Shown in pieces: positions 1 to 6,051 of a DNA stretch of 9,603 bases. Position 1 is the first letter of the stretch. The number at the start of each line of letters is the position of its first letter. The stretch covers positions 1-9,603 of the forward strand of contig JANQHY010000288.1 of NCBI GenBank assembly GCA_028282395.1, given 5' to 3'. The DNA is from Gammaproteobacteria bacterium. GTDB taxonomy: Bacteria; Pseudomonadota; Gammaproteobacteria; UBA12402. A model generated the notes under the pieces. It did no database searches, was not told the origin of the DNA, and saw only the letters and a list, made by a program, of their open reading frames with translations. The position numbers and the translations under genes were made by a program.

Positions 1-582
1 TTTCTTCAAGTCATTAAAGTCGATACCACTATGCTGCTTACTCTGCTCATTGCCGCCACCATCGGTGGCTTTATTGGCGGCTATGTCGTATCAAGATTCA
101 ACCGTCAACTGATCCGTCTAGCAATGGCTATCGCCTTCGCTTTTATAGCCCTACTTATCATTGCTAATCAGCTACATCTACTCCCGATTGGTGGCAATAA
201 AACCGTAATAAGCGGCATCCCACTGATTATCTCTTTTATTGTTGTACTATTTGCCGCCAGCCTGGGAGCTGTTGGCATTGGCATTTTTGCTCCAATCCAA
301 ACACTATTCTTTCTGTTTGGAATATCGCCACTAATTGCCTATCCGGTAATGACCACTGCCTGCGCACTGCAACAACTATCAACAGCAGTGCCGTTTATTA
401 CCCGCCAACGCATTGCCATCAAAGAGACTTTAACAATGGCACTCTTCAGTTCTATCGGTGTTCTGTTGGCCGCACCATTAATTTCCCACATCAAGTTCTC
501 TGAGCTACGCTGGCTACTTTTAGCAATTGTTATATACAATGTTGTTATGCTCCTCCGCTCGTATCATCACAACCGTAATTAA
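1..582 (+). CDS. TauE/SafE-family membrane permease, 5' end outside window
   Basis: The reading frame is open from base 1, so the protein begins upstream of the window. The ATG at 31 is probably internal, because residues before it (FLQVIKVDTT) continue the family pattern. About 193 residues are visible, almost all hydrophobic, with five or six likely inner-membrane helices. A Gly-rich GGFIGGYVVSRF segment is followed by a second-half motif, GAVGIGIFAPIQ, then a loop ending GISPLIAYPVMTTACA. This matches the TauE/SafE clade whose members read roughly GIGxYAP...LGMxPxxAFPIMMGSCA. The family exports sulfite, sulfoacetate or other small organosulfur or organic anions; the substrate here cannot be told. 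The frame ends at TAA (580-582) after a charged RSYHHNRN tail. No obvious terminator follows. Family call good, substrate unknown. Confidence 0.82.
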   Translation, partial: FLQVIKVDTTMLLTLLIAATIGGFIGGYVVSRFNRQLIRLAMAIAFAFIALLIIANQLHLLPIGGNKTVISGIPLIISFIVVLFAASLGAVGIGIFAPIQTLFFLFGISPLIAYPVMTTACALQQLSTAVPFITRQRIAIKETLTMALFSSIGVLLAAPLISHIKFSELRWLLLAIVIYNVVMLLRSYHHNRN

Positions 583-610
583 TATTCATTAGTGGTGATG
601 ACACATAATT

Positions 611-638
611 TTGATTTTTACCCAAGATGTCATACACT
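611..638 (+). promoter_or_regulatory. Candidate sigma70-type promoter for the 117-aa membrane protein gene
   Basis: A TTGATT box (611-616) and a TACACT box (633-638) are separated by 16 bases. They lie about 40 bases before the ATG at 681, in the 98-base gap after the permease gene. Both boxes are only moderate matches to the consensus. A strong Shine-Dalgarno run, AAGGAGAG, follows near 667-674, which supports separate expression of the downstream gene. Confidence 0.4.
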
Positions 639-680
639 ACCAAGCTGATGGATCAACTATTTTCATAAGGAGAGAATATT

Positions 681-1034
681 ATGGACAATAATAGCAACTG
701 TGGCAGCAAAAATTTCTGCGTTTGCAAACTTGGTGTTGCGGTGGCACTAACAGCTGCACTCTTTACTTTCATTCTAGGTATCTGCGGCTGGCTATTTGGC
801 TATGGCGAAAAAATTATCGATCTCTACGCTTCAATGTACCCTGGATTCAGTGCCACATTTCTCGGTAGTATCATTGGCGCTATCTGGGCCTTTGTTGAAG
901 TATTTATCTTTGTAGCTATTGCCGGCTTTCTCTACTGCGCCTTCACAAGAAAATGCAACAAATGCTTCTGCTGCAACAGAAGCTGCAAAAAAGTAGATGA
1001 CGCGTCTAATAATAGTAGCAACAAAGCAGCCTAA
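681..1034 (+). CDS. Small two-helix, cysteine-rich membrane protein (family often auto-named 'bacteriophage holin')
   Basis: A 117-aa protein with an excellent ribosome binding site (AAGGAGAG) before its ATG. Two hydrophobic helices are seen, about residues 15-39 and 58-89. The pattern FGYG...(Y)PGF.AT.LGSIIGAIWAF.E.F...AGFLY resembles a small conserved membrane family that automated pipelines name bacteriophage holin; I know it from Legionella-like bacteria and archaea. Nothing phage-like surrounds it, so that name should not be read as function. Unusually, the ends are rich in cysteine: C7, C13 and C15 before the first helix, and C92, C95, C97, C98 and C102 after the second, with C35 and C86 inside or near the helices. 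The Lys/Arg-rich ends suggest both termini face the cytoplasm. The TAA stop at 1032-1034 directly abuts the stop of bamB on the other strand. Function unknown. Confidence 0.8.
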   Translation: MDNNSNCGSKNFCVCKLGVAVALTAALFTFILGICGWLFGYGEKIIDLYASMYPGFSATFLGSIIGAIWAFVEVFIFVAIAGFLYCAFTRKCNKCFCCNRSCKKVDDASNNSSNKAA

Positions 1035-2204
1035 CTATTTTAAGCTGTCACCGCTATAAACAGTCAATTTGCCACTGGCTACGTAAACATACAAGTTGCC
1101 CTGCGCAACAAGCGGCTGTGTTAACGCTGAACTTCTTGATGGCCGTTGACGTGCAACAAAGTGGCCATCGTGAATTGACAGCCAGTGAACGTAACCGGCC
1201 GCATCAGTCACCACCACAGTAGAACCAATCACTGCTGGCGCTGATAAATTACGTCGCGCTAACCACGCCTGGCGCCAGATCACTGCGCCACTACGACGAT
1301 CAAATGCCCAAACATAGCCTTCTGAATCGCTAAGATAGAGATTTTTTGAAGTCGCCGCAATATTGGCAAAAGCAGATAGTTTACGCTTCCAAAAAACATC
1401 GCCATTATTAAGATTAAGCGCCATTAAATTACCCTGGTAACTGACAACATAAACTGACCCATCAATCACAACTGGACGACTGGTAATATCGACCATCCGC
1501 GACACTTCAGTCATGCCATCGGGCTCAGCAACCTGGCGCGCCCACAACTGATGTCCATCATTTAAATCAAATGCTACCAAACGCCCATCGGCAAAACCAC
1601 ACAATACCTTTTTGCCAACAACAACTGGCTGGCTGCCAAGATAAAGCATCATTGGCGGTTGTGTTTCGCGCTGCTGCCATGACAGTTCGCCGTTCTTGGC
1701 AACATAGGCGGTTAACACGCCATCACTGCTATGCACAAAAACAAATTTACCCCCAACCTGTGGTGATGCCAATGATTGTGCACTGGTAATAACCGACCAG
1801 ACAATACAACCATTGGATTGGCGTATCGCTAACAAGTGACCATCTGCAGTTGCAACAAATAGCAGGCCATGATTTAACACGATACCGCTGATGAAGTGAT
1901 AGTTATAATGTTTACGCCAGATACGTCGACCTTTATGGTGGGTATTGAGCGCTTCAATATAACCTTTATAAGAAGCAATAAATAACGTGCCCTGCGCTGA
2001 CATTACTGGCTGCAGATGGAGAAAGTATTTACCACTGCCATATTTAACCACATGATGCCACATCACTTTGGGATAGATAGACGGCCTCAACTCATAAAGT
2101 GGCGTAGGTTTAAGTGCCAATGAACTTTTCTCTGTCAAGTGACTGCTGCTGCAGGCAGTTAATAACAGGACCACCCCTACCAGCCCGTAACGCAATATTT
2201 TCAC
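1035..2204 (-). CDS. bamB: Outer membrane protein assembly lipoprotein BamB
   Basis: BamB is the beta-propeller lipoprotein of the Bam complex, which folds beta-barrel proteins into the outer membrane. The 389-aa length is close to the usual ~390. A lipoprotein signal peptide ends in the lipobox L15-T16-A17-C18; Ser at +2 predicts outer-membrane retention. The rest shows repeated PQQ-type propeller blades, each with an A...G.L.A.....G...W pattern, for example GRLVAFDLNDGHQLWARQ and GNLMALNLNNGDVFWKRK. The start codon is GTG (2202-2204), which shares its first base with the TAG stop of the upstream yfgM gene (TAGTG); a GGAGAG site lies just before, inside yfgM, so translational coupling is likely. 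The gene is last in the minus-strand block. The usual next gene, der, is absent, and the stop touches the convergent gene with no spacer. Confidence 0.93.
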   Translation of the reverse strand: MKILRYGLVGVVLLLTACSSSHLTEKSSLALKPTPLYELRPSIYPKVMWHHVVKYGSGKYFLHLQPVMSAQGTLFIASYKGYIEALNTHHKGRRIWRKHYNYHFISGIVLNHGLLFVATADGHLLAIRQSNGCIVWSVITSAQSLASPQVGGKFVFVHSSDGVLTAYVAKNGELSWQQRETQPPMMLYLGSQPVVVGKKVLCGFADGRLVAFDLNDGHQLWARQVAEPDGMTEVSRMVDITSRPVVIDGSVYVVSYQGNLMALNLNNGDVFWKRKLSAFANIAATSKNLYLSDSEGYVWAFDRRSGAVIWRQAWLARRNLSAPAVIGSTVVVTDAAGYVHWLSIHDGHFVARQRPSRSSALTQPLVAQGNLYVYVASGKLTVYSGDSLK

Positions 2205-2854
2205 TATTTTTTCTCTCCGCTTACCTCAACAGGTAAATTTGCTAATTTGTATTGTACTTCTTTATAACCCGCATTTGTTGGCGGCAGCACCTTCAGCGCC
2301 TGCTGCCAAGCAACCTTAGCGGCTGCCATATTTTTCTGCTGATAGTAAACATCACCGCGCACTTCATCAGCAACACCGGCAAACTCACCATCCTGTAAAG
2401 ATTTTAATAGCGCTAAGGCTTCATCGGTTTTGCCGCGCGCTAATTGCATTTTAGCTAAGCGCAAAATAATAATGTCACGCAGCGCGCTATCTTTATTATG
2501 CTTTAATGCCCAATGTAAATGCCCTATTGCTGCATCAAGCTTCCCTTGATCCATCTGCGCTTTTGCCAACCACAATGCTGCAAAGATCGCATAAGGGGTC
2601 GAAGAGTAGTGTTGAATTAAATTATTGGCTTCTGTTATTGCCTCTTTCGACTTATCCTGAATAACCAGTGTCACCATACTTTGGTAAGCTTGCGAAGCCT
2701 TTTCACGACGACCAACCTGATAACGCAACCAGTACTGCCAACCGAATACCACCACAATCGCTAATACAATAGCAATCACCGTTACTAATCCATATTCACG
2801 CAACCAGTTCTTAACCAGCTGCAACTGATCTTCGTCGTCTCGATAACTGCTCAC
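2204..2854 (-). CDS. yfgM: YfgM-family periplasmic chaperone-network protein, inner-membrane anchored
   Basis: A 216-aa protein with a short acidic cytoplasmic N terminus (SSYRDDEDQ), one transmembrane helix at about residues 22-43 ending GWQYWLRYQVGRR, and a periplasmic helical TPR-like domain. Layout and sequence follow E. coli YfgM (~206 aa), including the GW.YW turn after the helix, the AYQ..VT segment, a LRLAK.Q...G..DEAL TPR-like repeat, and the RGDVYYQQ...AK.AWQQAL repeat near the end. In E. coli, YfgM associates with the SecYEG translocon and PpiD and helps proteins leaving the translocon; it also affects the Rcs stress response. The start is GTG (2852-2854) with an AGGAGAG site about 8 bases upstream. 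It sits 22 bases after hisS and overlaps bamB by 1 base, the standard gammaproteobacterial neighbours. Confidence 0.9.
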   Translation of the reverse strand: MSSYRDDEDQLQLVKNWLREYGLVTVIAIVLAIVVVFGWQYWLRYQVGRREKASQAYQSMVTLVIQDKSKEAITEANNLIQHYSSTPYAIFAALWLAKAQMDQGKLDAAIGHLHWALKHNKDSALRDIIILRLAKMQLARGKTDEALALLKSLQDGEFAGVADEVRGDVYYQQKNMAAAKVAWQQALKVLPPTNAGYKEVQYKLANLPVEVSGEKK

Positions 2855-2876
2855 AATGCTTACTCTCCTGCTTGCT

Positions 2877-4163
2877 TCAGATTATTGGCTGTAAAAATTG
2901 TGCCAGCTGAGATAATGGCACACTCTCCTGGGGTTTGTCTAATCGTAAATATTTGATCGTCACCTGCTGTTGGGCCAACTCCGCTTCAGCCAAAATAACG
3001 GCAAATTTAGCACCGCTCTTATCCGCACGTTTAAATTGCGACTTAAAACTGCCGCCACCACAATTAAGTAACAGTTTCAGCTGCGGCAAAGCCGTACGTA
3101 ATGACTCCGCCAGAGTTAATGCTGCCGTCATCACCGGCTCTTCACCGACTGCCACTAAATAAACATCAGGTAGATCACGCTCTCGTTCACTGGCAGGAAT
3201 CACCTCAAGCTGCTGCAGTAACAACAACAGCCGCTCTATGCCAAGCGCAAATCCTACCGCCGCAGTCTCATCACCACCCAACTGTGCCACTAATCCATCA
3301 TAACGCCCACCCGCACACACGGTAGCTTGGGCACCCAATTCATCACTTACCCACTCAAACACTGTGCGATTATAGTAATCTAACCCACGCACCAGCAGCG
3401 GATTATGCTGATAAGCAATACCACTGCTATCGAGCAGCCGACATAACTGTTGAAAATGGTGTTGATCCTCTGCTGTCAAAAACTGTTGTAGCGTTGGCGC
3501 CTCAACCAACAACGCCTGCACTTTTGGGTTTTTACTATCGAGAATACGCAACGGATTTGTCGTTAAGCGCCGTTGTGAATCGCTATCAAGCTGTTGCGCC
3601 AGTGGGGTTAAATACGCAACTAAGGCCTGGCGATAGCGCTGGCGCGCCTCCTCACCACCCAGTGAATTAATCTGTAGTGTCACTGCGTTATCGATACGCA
3701 AGCGTTTCCACAACTGTGCCGATAGCGCAATAATCTCTGCATCGATATCAGGCCCAGCTAGGCCAAATACCTCAACACCAAACTGTTGAAACTGGCGATA
3801 ACGCCCCTTCTGTGGCCGCTCATAACGAAACATCGGCCCCATATACCATAGCCTTGGCGTCTGACGATAGAGTAGCTCTTGCTGCAGTGCTGCACGCACA
3901 CAGCCGGCGGTCCCCTCTGGTCGCAGCGTTAAACTGTCGTTATTGCGATCGGCAAAACTATACATCTCTTTGCCAACAATATCGGTCTCTTCACCAACAC
4001 TGCGTTTAAACAGTGCGGTTTTATCAATAATGGGAAAACGCAGCTCCTGGTAACCGTAGGCTGCAGCAGTTTCAGCTAATATCTGCTCAACATAGCGCCA
4101 TGTTGCACTTTCACTCGGCAGAATATCATTCATTCCCTTCACTGCCTGAATGCGCTGGCTCAT
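2877..4163 (-). CDS. hisS: Histidyl-tRNA synthetase
   Basis: A cytoplasmic class II aminoacyl-tRNA synthetase that attaches histidine to tRNA-His. At 428 aa it is full length for the bacterial enzyme (E. coli 424). The N terminus [10 protein letters not shown] is typical. The TLRPEGT motif lies at residues 79-85; motif 2 ([14 protein letters not shown]) is near 112-125; the two histidine-specific motifs are [15 protein letters not shown] (257-271, with the catalytic Arg259 equivalent) and AGGRYDGL (284-291); motif 3 ([11 protein letters not shown]) is at 302-312. A C-terminal anticodon-binding domain follows. After motif 2 the sequence reads RQFQQFG where E. coli has RQFHQ, a mild change. The ATG overlaps the rlmN stop as ATGA, and an ideal AGGAGG lies 7 bases upstream, within rlmN. 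Function certain by homology. Confidence 0.97.
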   Translation of the reverse strand: MSQRIQAVKGMNDILPSESATWRYVEQILAETAAAYGYQELRFPIIDKTALFKRSVGEETDIVGKEMYSFADRNNDSLTLRPEGTAGCVRAALQQELLYRQTPRLWYMGPMFRYERPQKGRYRQFQQFGVEVFGLAGPDIDAEIIALSAQLWKRLRIDNAVTLQINSLGGEEARQRYRQALVAYLTPLAQQLDSDSQRRLTTNPLRILDSKNPKVQALLVEAPTLQQFLTAEDQHHFQQLCRLLDSSGIAYQHNPLLVRGLDYYNRTVFEWVSDELGAQATVCAGGRYDGLVAQLGGDETAAVGFALGIERLLLLLQQLEVIPASERERDLPDVYLVAVGEEPVMTAALTLAESLRTALPQLKLLLNCGGGSFKSQFKRADKSGAKFAVILAEAELAQQQVTIKYLRLDKPQESVPLSQLAQFLQPII

Positions 4164-5323
4164 GCACTATCCTCCTGGTTAGTCGTCATTGGCAACGGCT
4201 GCTCAGCTGCAATCCCCGCTGCTTTCAGCGAGCGCTCGACGCGTAGCGGAATCAGGCGCCGATATTTGCGTCCAGTCCGATCGCTAATCTCACCAGCCAG
4301 CTGACCACAAGCCGCAGCAATATCGTCGCCACGCTGTCGCCGCACTGTGGTGCGAATACCACTACGATGCAAGCGCCGACTAAACTGTTCAATTGCCGCC
4401 TGACTAGAGGTGCGATACAACCCTTCAGGAAACGGGTTGTAGGGAATCAAATTAACTTTACAGGGAATATCGTGTAATAACTCAATCAGCTCATCGGCAG
4501 TACTGATCGAGTCGTTCACACCGTCGAGCATAACATACTCCATCACCACTTTACGCCGTTTGGCCGCATTAGCAAAATAGTTTTTACAGGTGGCCATCAA
4601 TAACTTCAATGGATATTTTTTATTCAGCGGCACTAGATCATTACGCAAAGCATCATTCGGTGCATGCAGTGACACTGCCAGCGACACATCACTCTCCTCC
4701 GCAAGTTGTACCATTTTTGGAATCACACCAGAAGTGCTAACGGTGACACGATATTTCGATAATCCATAGGCATGATCACTACGCATTAAGTGCAGCGCCG
4801 GCAACAACTGGTCAAAATTCAGTAACGGTTCACCCATACCCATCATTACCACATTGGTTACACGCTGATCGCGCGCTGCCAACGCCCGCACTGCCAACCA
4901 CAGTTGAGCGATAATCTCTGCCGTAGACAAATTGCGATTAAATCCCTGATGTCCGGTTGCACAAAAACTACAGTTCAATGCACAACCCACCTGGGAAGAG
5001 ATGCATAGCGTATTACGGCCGCGCTCAGGAATCAGCACCGTTTCAATCGCATTGCCATCTTCAAGACGCAATAGCCACTTCATTGTCCCATCATTGCTAC
5101 ACTGTTCAAGTGATACCTGCGGCAACGTCAACGTAAAGTTTTCCTGCAACCATTGACGCAACGTGTTGCTTAGATTGGTCATCGCAGCAAAATCGCTTAC
5201 CTGTTTCTGATGCAGCCATTGGATAATTTGTGTCGCACGCCAGGCCGGTTCACCAATCTGCGCCAGCCGCTCAGCCAAGCGCTGTTGATCATAATTAAAC
5301 AGATTGTCACTGATCACTGCCAT
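4160..5323 (-). CDS. rlmN: Dual-specificity rRNA/tRNA adenine-C2 methyltransferase RlmN (radical SAM)
   Basis: RlmN makes 2-methyladenosine at 23S rRNA A2503 and at A37 of some tRNAs, using two SAM molecules. Counting from the ATG at 5321-5323 (387 aa), the radical SAM cluster motif CALNCSFC gives C114, C118 and C121. The mechanistic pair is present: C107 in TLCISSQVG (E. coli C118 equivalent, resolving) and C339 in [13 protein letters not shown] (E. coli C355 equivalent, methyl carrier). MGMGEPL (161-167), VSTSG, SLHAP and NLIPYNP motifs are also seen. An in-frame TTG at 5344 would add seven residues but has no ribosome binding site, whereas AGAGGCGG (5326-5333) precedes the ATG; I chose the ATG. 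The gene follows ndk by 39 bases and overlaps hisS by 4. The basic C-terminal extension after LIPLRVE is slightly long. Confidence 0.95.
   Translation of the reverse strand: MAVISDNLFNYDQQRLAERLAQIGEPAWRATQIIQWLHQKQVSDFAAMTNLSNTLRQWLQENFTLTLPQVSLEQCSNDGTMKWLLRLEDGNAIETVLIPERGRNTLCISSQVGCALNCSFCATGHQGFNRNLSTAEIIAQLWLAVRALAARDQRVTNVVMMGMGEPLLNFDQLLPALHLMRSDHAYGLSKYRVTVSTSGVIPKMVQLAEESDVSLAVSLHAPNDALRNDLVPLNKKYPLKLLMATCKNYFANAAKRRKVVMEYVMLDGVNDSISTADELIELLHDIPCKVNLIPYNPFPEGLYRTSSQAAIEQFSRRLHRSGIRTTVRRQRGDDIAAACGQLAGEISDRTGRKYRRLIPLRVERSLKAAGIAAEQPLPMTTNQEDSA
4171..4176 (-). promoter_or_regulatory. Consensus Shine-Dalgarno for hisS, embedded in rlmN
   Basis: The minus strand reads AGGAGG here, followed by a 7-base spacer and the hisS ATG at 4161-4163. 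The site falls in the last codons of rlmN (…Q-E-D-S-A-stop), so ribosomes finishing rlmN pass directly over it. With the ATGA overlap, this supports coupled translation and fixes the hisS start. Confidence 0.85.
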
Positions 5324-5362
5324 TACCGCCTCTATCTGCGTCAAGAAAGCGCATTAACGCTA

Positions 5363-5791
5363 TTATCCACGTGAAATAATCTCTTCCGGCGTGAAGAAAA
5401 ATTTGATCTCCTCTTCCGCGGTCTCAGCAGCATCGGAACCATGGACAGCATTGGTTGACACACTCGCACCAAAATCGGCACGAATCGTCCCCGGCGCAGC
5501 GGCTTTCGGGTCGGTTGCACCCATTAGTTGACGATTGCGCTTAATCGCATCTTCTCCCTCTAGCACCTGTATCACAACCGGTGCCGAACTCATGAAGGTA
5601 ACCAGCTCATCATAAAAGGGACGACCCTTGTGGATCGCATAAAACTCCTCTGCCTGCGCCCTACTGAGGTGCGCCATCTTGATCGCCACAACATGCAGAT
5701 CAGCCTTCTCAAAACGGGCAATTACCTTGCCAATCAGATCACGTGACACCACATCCGGCTTGATAATCGATAATGTACGCTCTAATGCCAT
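5363..5791 (-). CDS. ndk: Nucleoside diphosphate kinase
   Basis: A cytoplasmic enzyme that moves the gamma phosphate of ATP to other (d)NDPs via a phosphohistidine. At 142 aa it matches the family (E. coli 143). The N terminus [14 protein letters not shown] is typical, with Lys11 at the nucleotide site. The active-site motif NAVHGSDA places the catalytic His at residue 117. The GRPFYDELV and RQLMGATDP segments are also conserved. The start is the ATG at 5789-5791, preceded by GGGAGA (5799-5804) with a 7-base spacer. A TTG at 5804-5806 in the same frame would put that site inside the coding region and is rejected. It is first in the minus-strand block. Its leader can fold in two competing ways (see separate entry), which may affect its translation. 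Confidence 0.97.
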   Translation of the reverse strand: MALERTLSIIKPDVVSRDLIGKVIARFEKADLHVVAIKMAHLSRAQAEEFYAIHKGRPFYDELVTFMSSAPVVIQVLEGEDAIKRNRQLMGATDPKAAAPGTIRADFGASVSTNAVHGSDAAETAEEEIKFFFTPEEIISRG

Positions 5792-5801
5792 TGTTTTTTC
5801 T

Positions 5802-5845
5802 CCCAAAACGCATAATCTCTTTTGGGCCGCTATTCTAGCCCAAAA
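5802..5845 (-). promoter_or_regulatory. ndk leader with competing hairpins, one covering the ribosome binding site
   Basis: Three arms are visible on the minus strand: A = TTTTGGGC (5845-5838), B = GCCCAAAA (5827-5820) and C = TTTTGGG (5808-5802). A and B can form an 8-bp stem with a 10-base loop. B and C can form a 7-bp stem with an 11-base loop, and C includes the GGG of the ndk Shine-Dalgarno GGGAGA (5799-5804). The two stems share arm B and exclude each other, the geometry of a translational switch. A TAGAAT box (5837-5832) lies in the A-B loop. If it were the -10 box, arm A would not be transcribed and only B:C would remain. No good -35 fits it at 17 bases, so the transcript start is undecided. 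Confidence 0.35.
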
Positions 5846-5960
5846 AACGATAAAAAACTATCAATTTAGCCAAAATGGTGCTATTATTTCAATTTAATTC
5901 ACCAAATTGTCGCAACAACATAAGCGAGAACATACTAAATCATTGATTATATGATGACTT

Positions 5961-5976
5961 CTCCCTGGCCAGCGAG
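5961..5976. promoter_or_regulatory. 16-bp near-palindrome upstream of the 739-aa gene promoter
   Basis: CTCCCTGGCCAGCGAG is symmetric about the GG/CC centre, with one mismatched pair (C5964/C5973). It is locally GC-rich within an AT-rich 260-base control region and ends 10 bases before the candidate -35 box at 5987. That position suits an activator or repressor dimer site. No known operator consensus is recognised, so this is symmetry plus location only. Confidence 0.3.
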
Positions 5977-5986
5977 GTTTATTTGG

Positions 5987-6015
5987 TTGCATTTTGAACG
6001 TTTTTATATTATAAT
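5987..6015 (+). promoter_or_regulatory. Sigma70-type promoter for the 739-aa protein gene
   Basis: A perfect TATAAT (6010-6015) is preceded at the ideal 17-base spacing by TTGCAT (5987-5992), which keeps the key TTG of the -35 box. Transcription would start near 6022, leaving a leader of about 30 bases before the ATG at 6052. AGAGG (6038-6042) serves as ribosome binding site, 9 bases from the ATG. The divergent ndk block has a separate control region, so this gene appears to be its own unit. Confidence 0.6.
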
Positions 6016-6051
6016 TATTGTAAGAGTTAATGCATGTAGAGGTTGTCTGTA

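Noticed and set aside
31..582. Complete 183-aa membrane protein starting at the ATG at 31.
   Set aside because: The frame is open to base 1, the preceding residues fit the permease family, and no ribosome binding site lies before this ATG.
681..1034. Reading the small membrane protein as evidence of a prophage (holin).
   Set aside because: No lysin, spanin, capsid or integrase gene is near, and the family is found as stand-alone chromosomal genes; the holin name is an annotation habit.
5324..5344. TTG start that would extend rlmN by seven residues.
   Set aside because: No ribosome binding site precedes it, while AGAGGCGG sits properly before the ATG at 5323.
5792..5806. TTG start that would extend ndk by five residues.
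   Set aside because: It would place the GGGAGA ribosome binding site inside the coding region; the ATG at 5791 gives the standard length and N terminus.
5679..5897. Plus-strand open frame of 72 codons across the ndk start.
   Set aside because: Mostly antisense to ndk, whose identity is certain; the remainder lies over the ndk leader.
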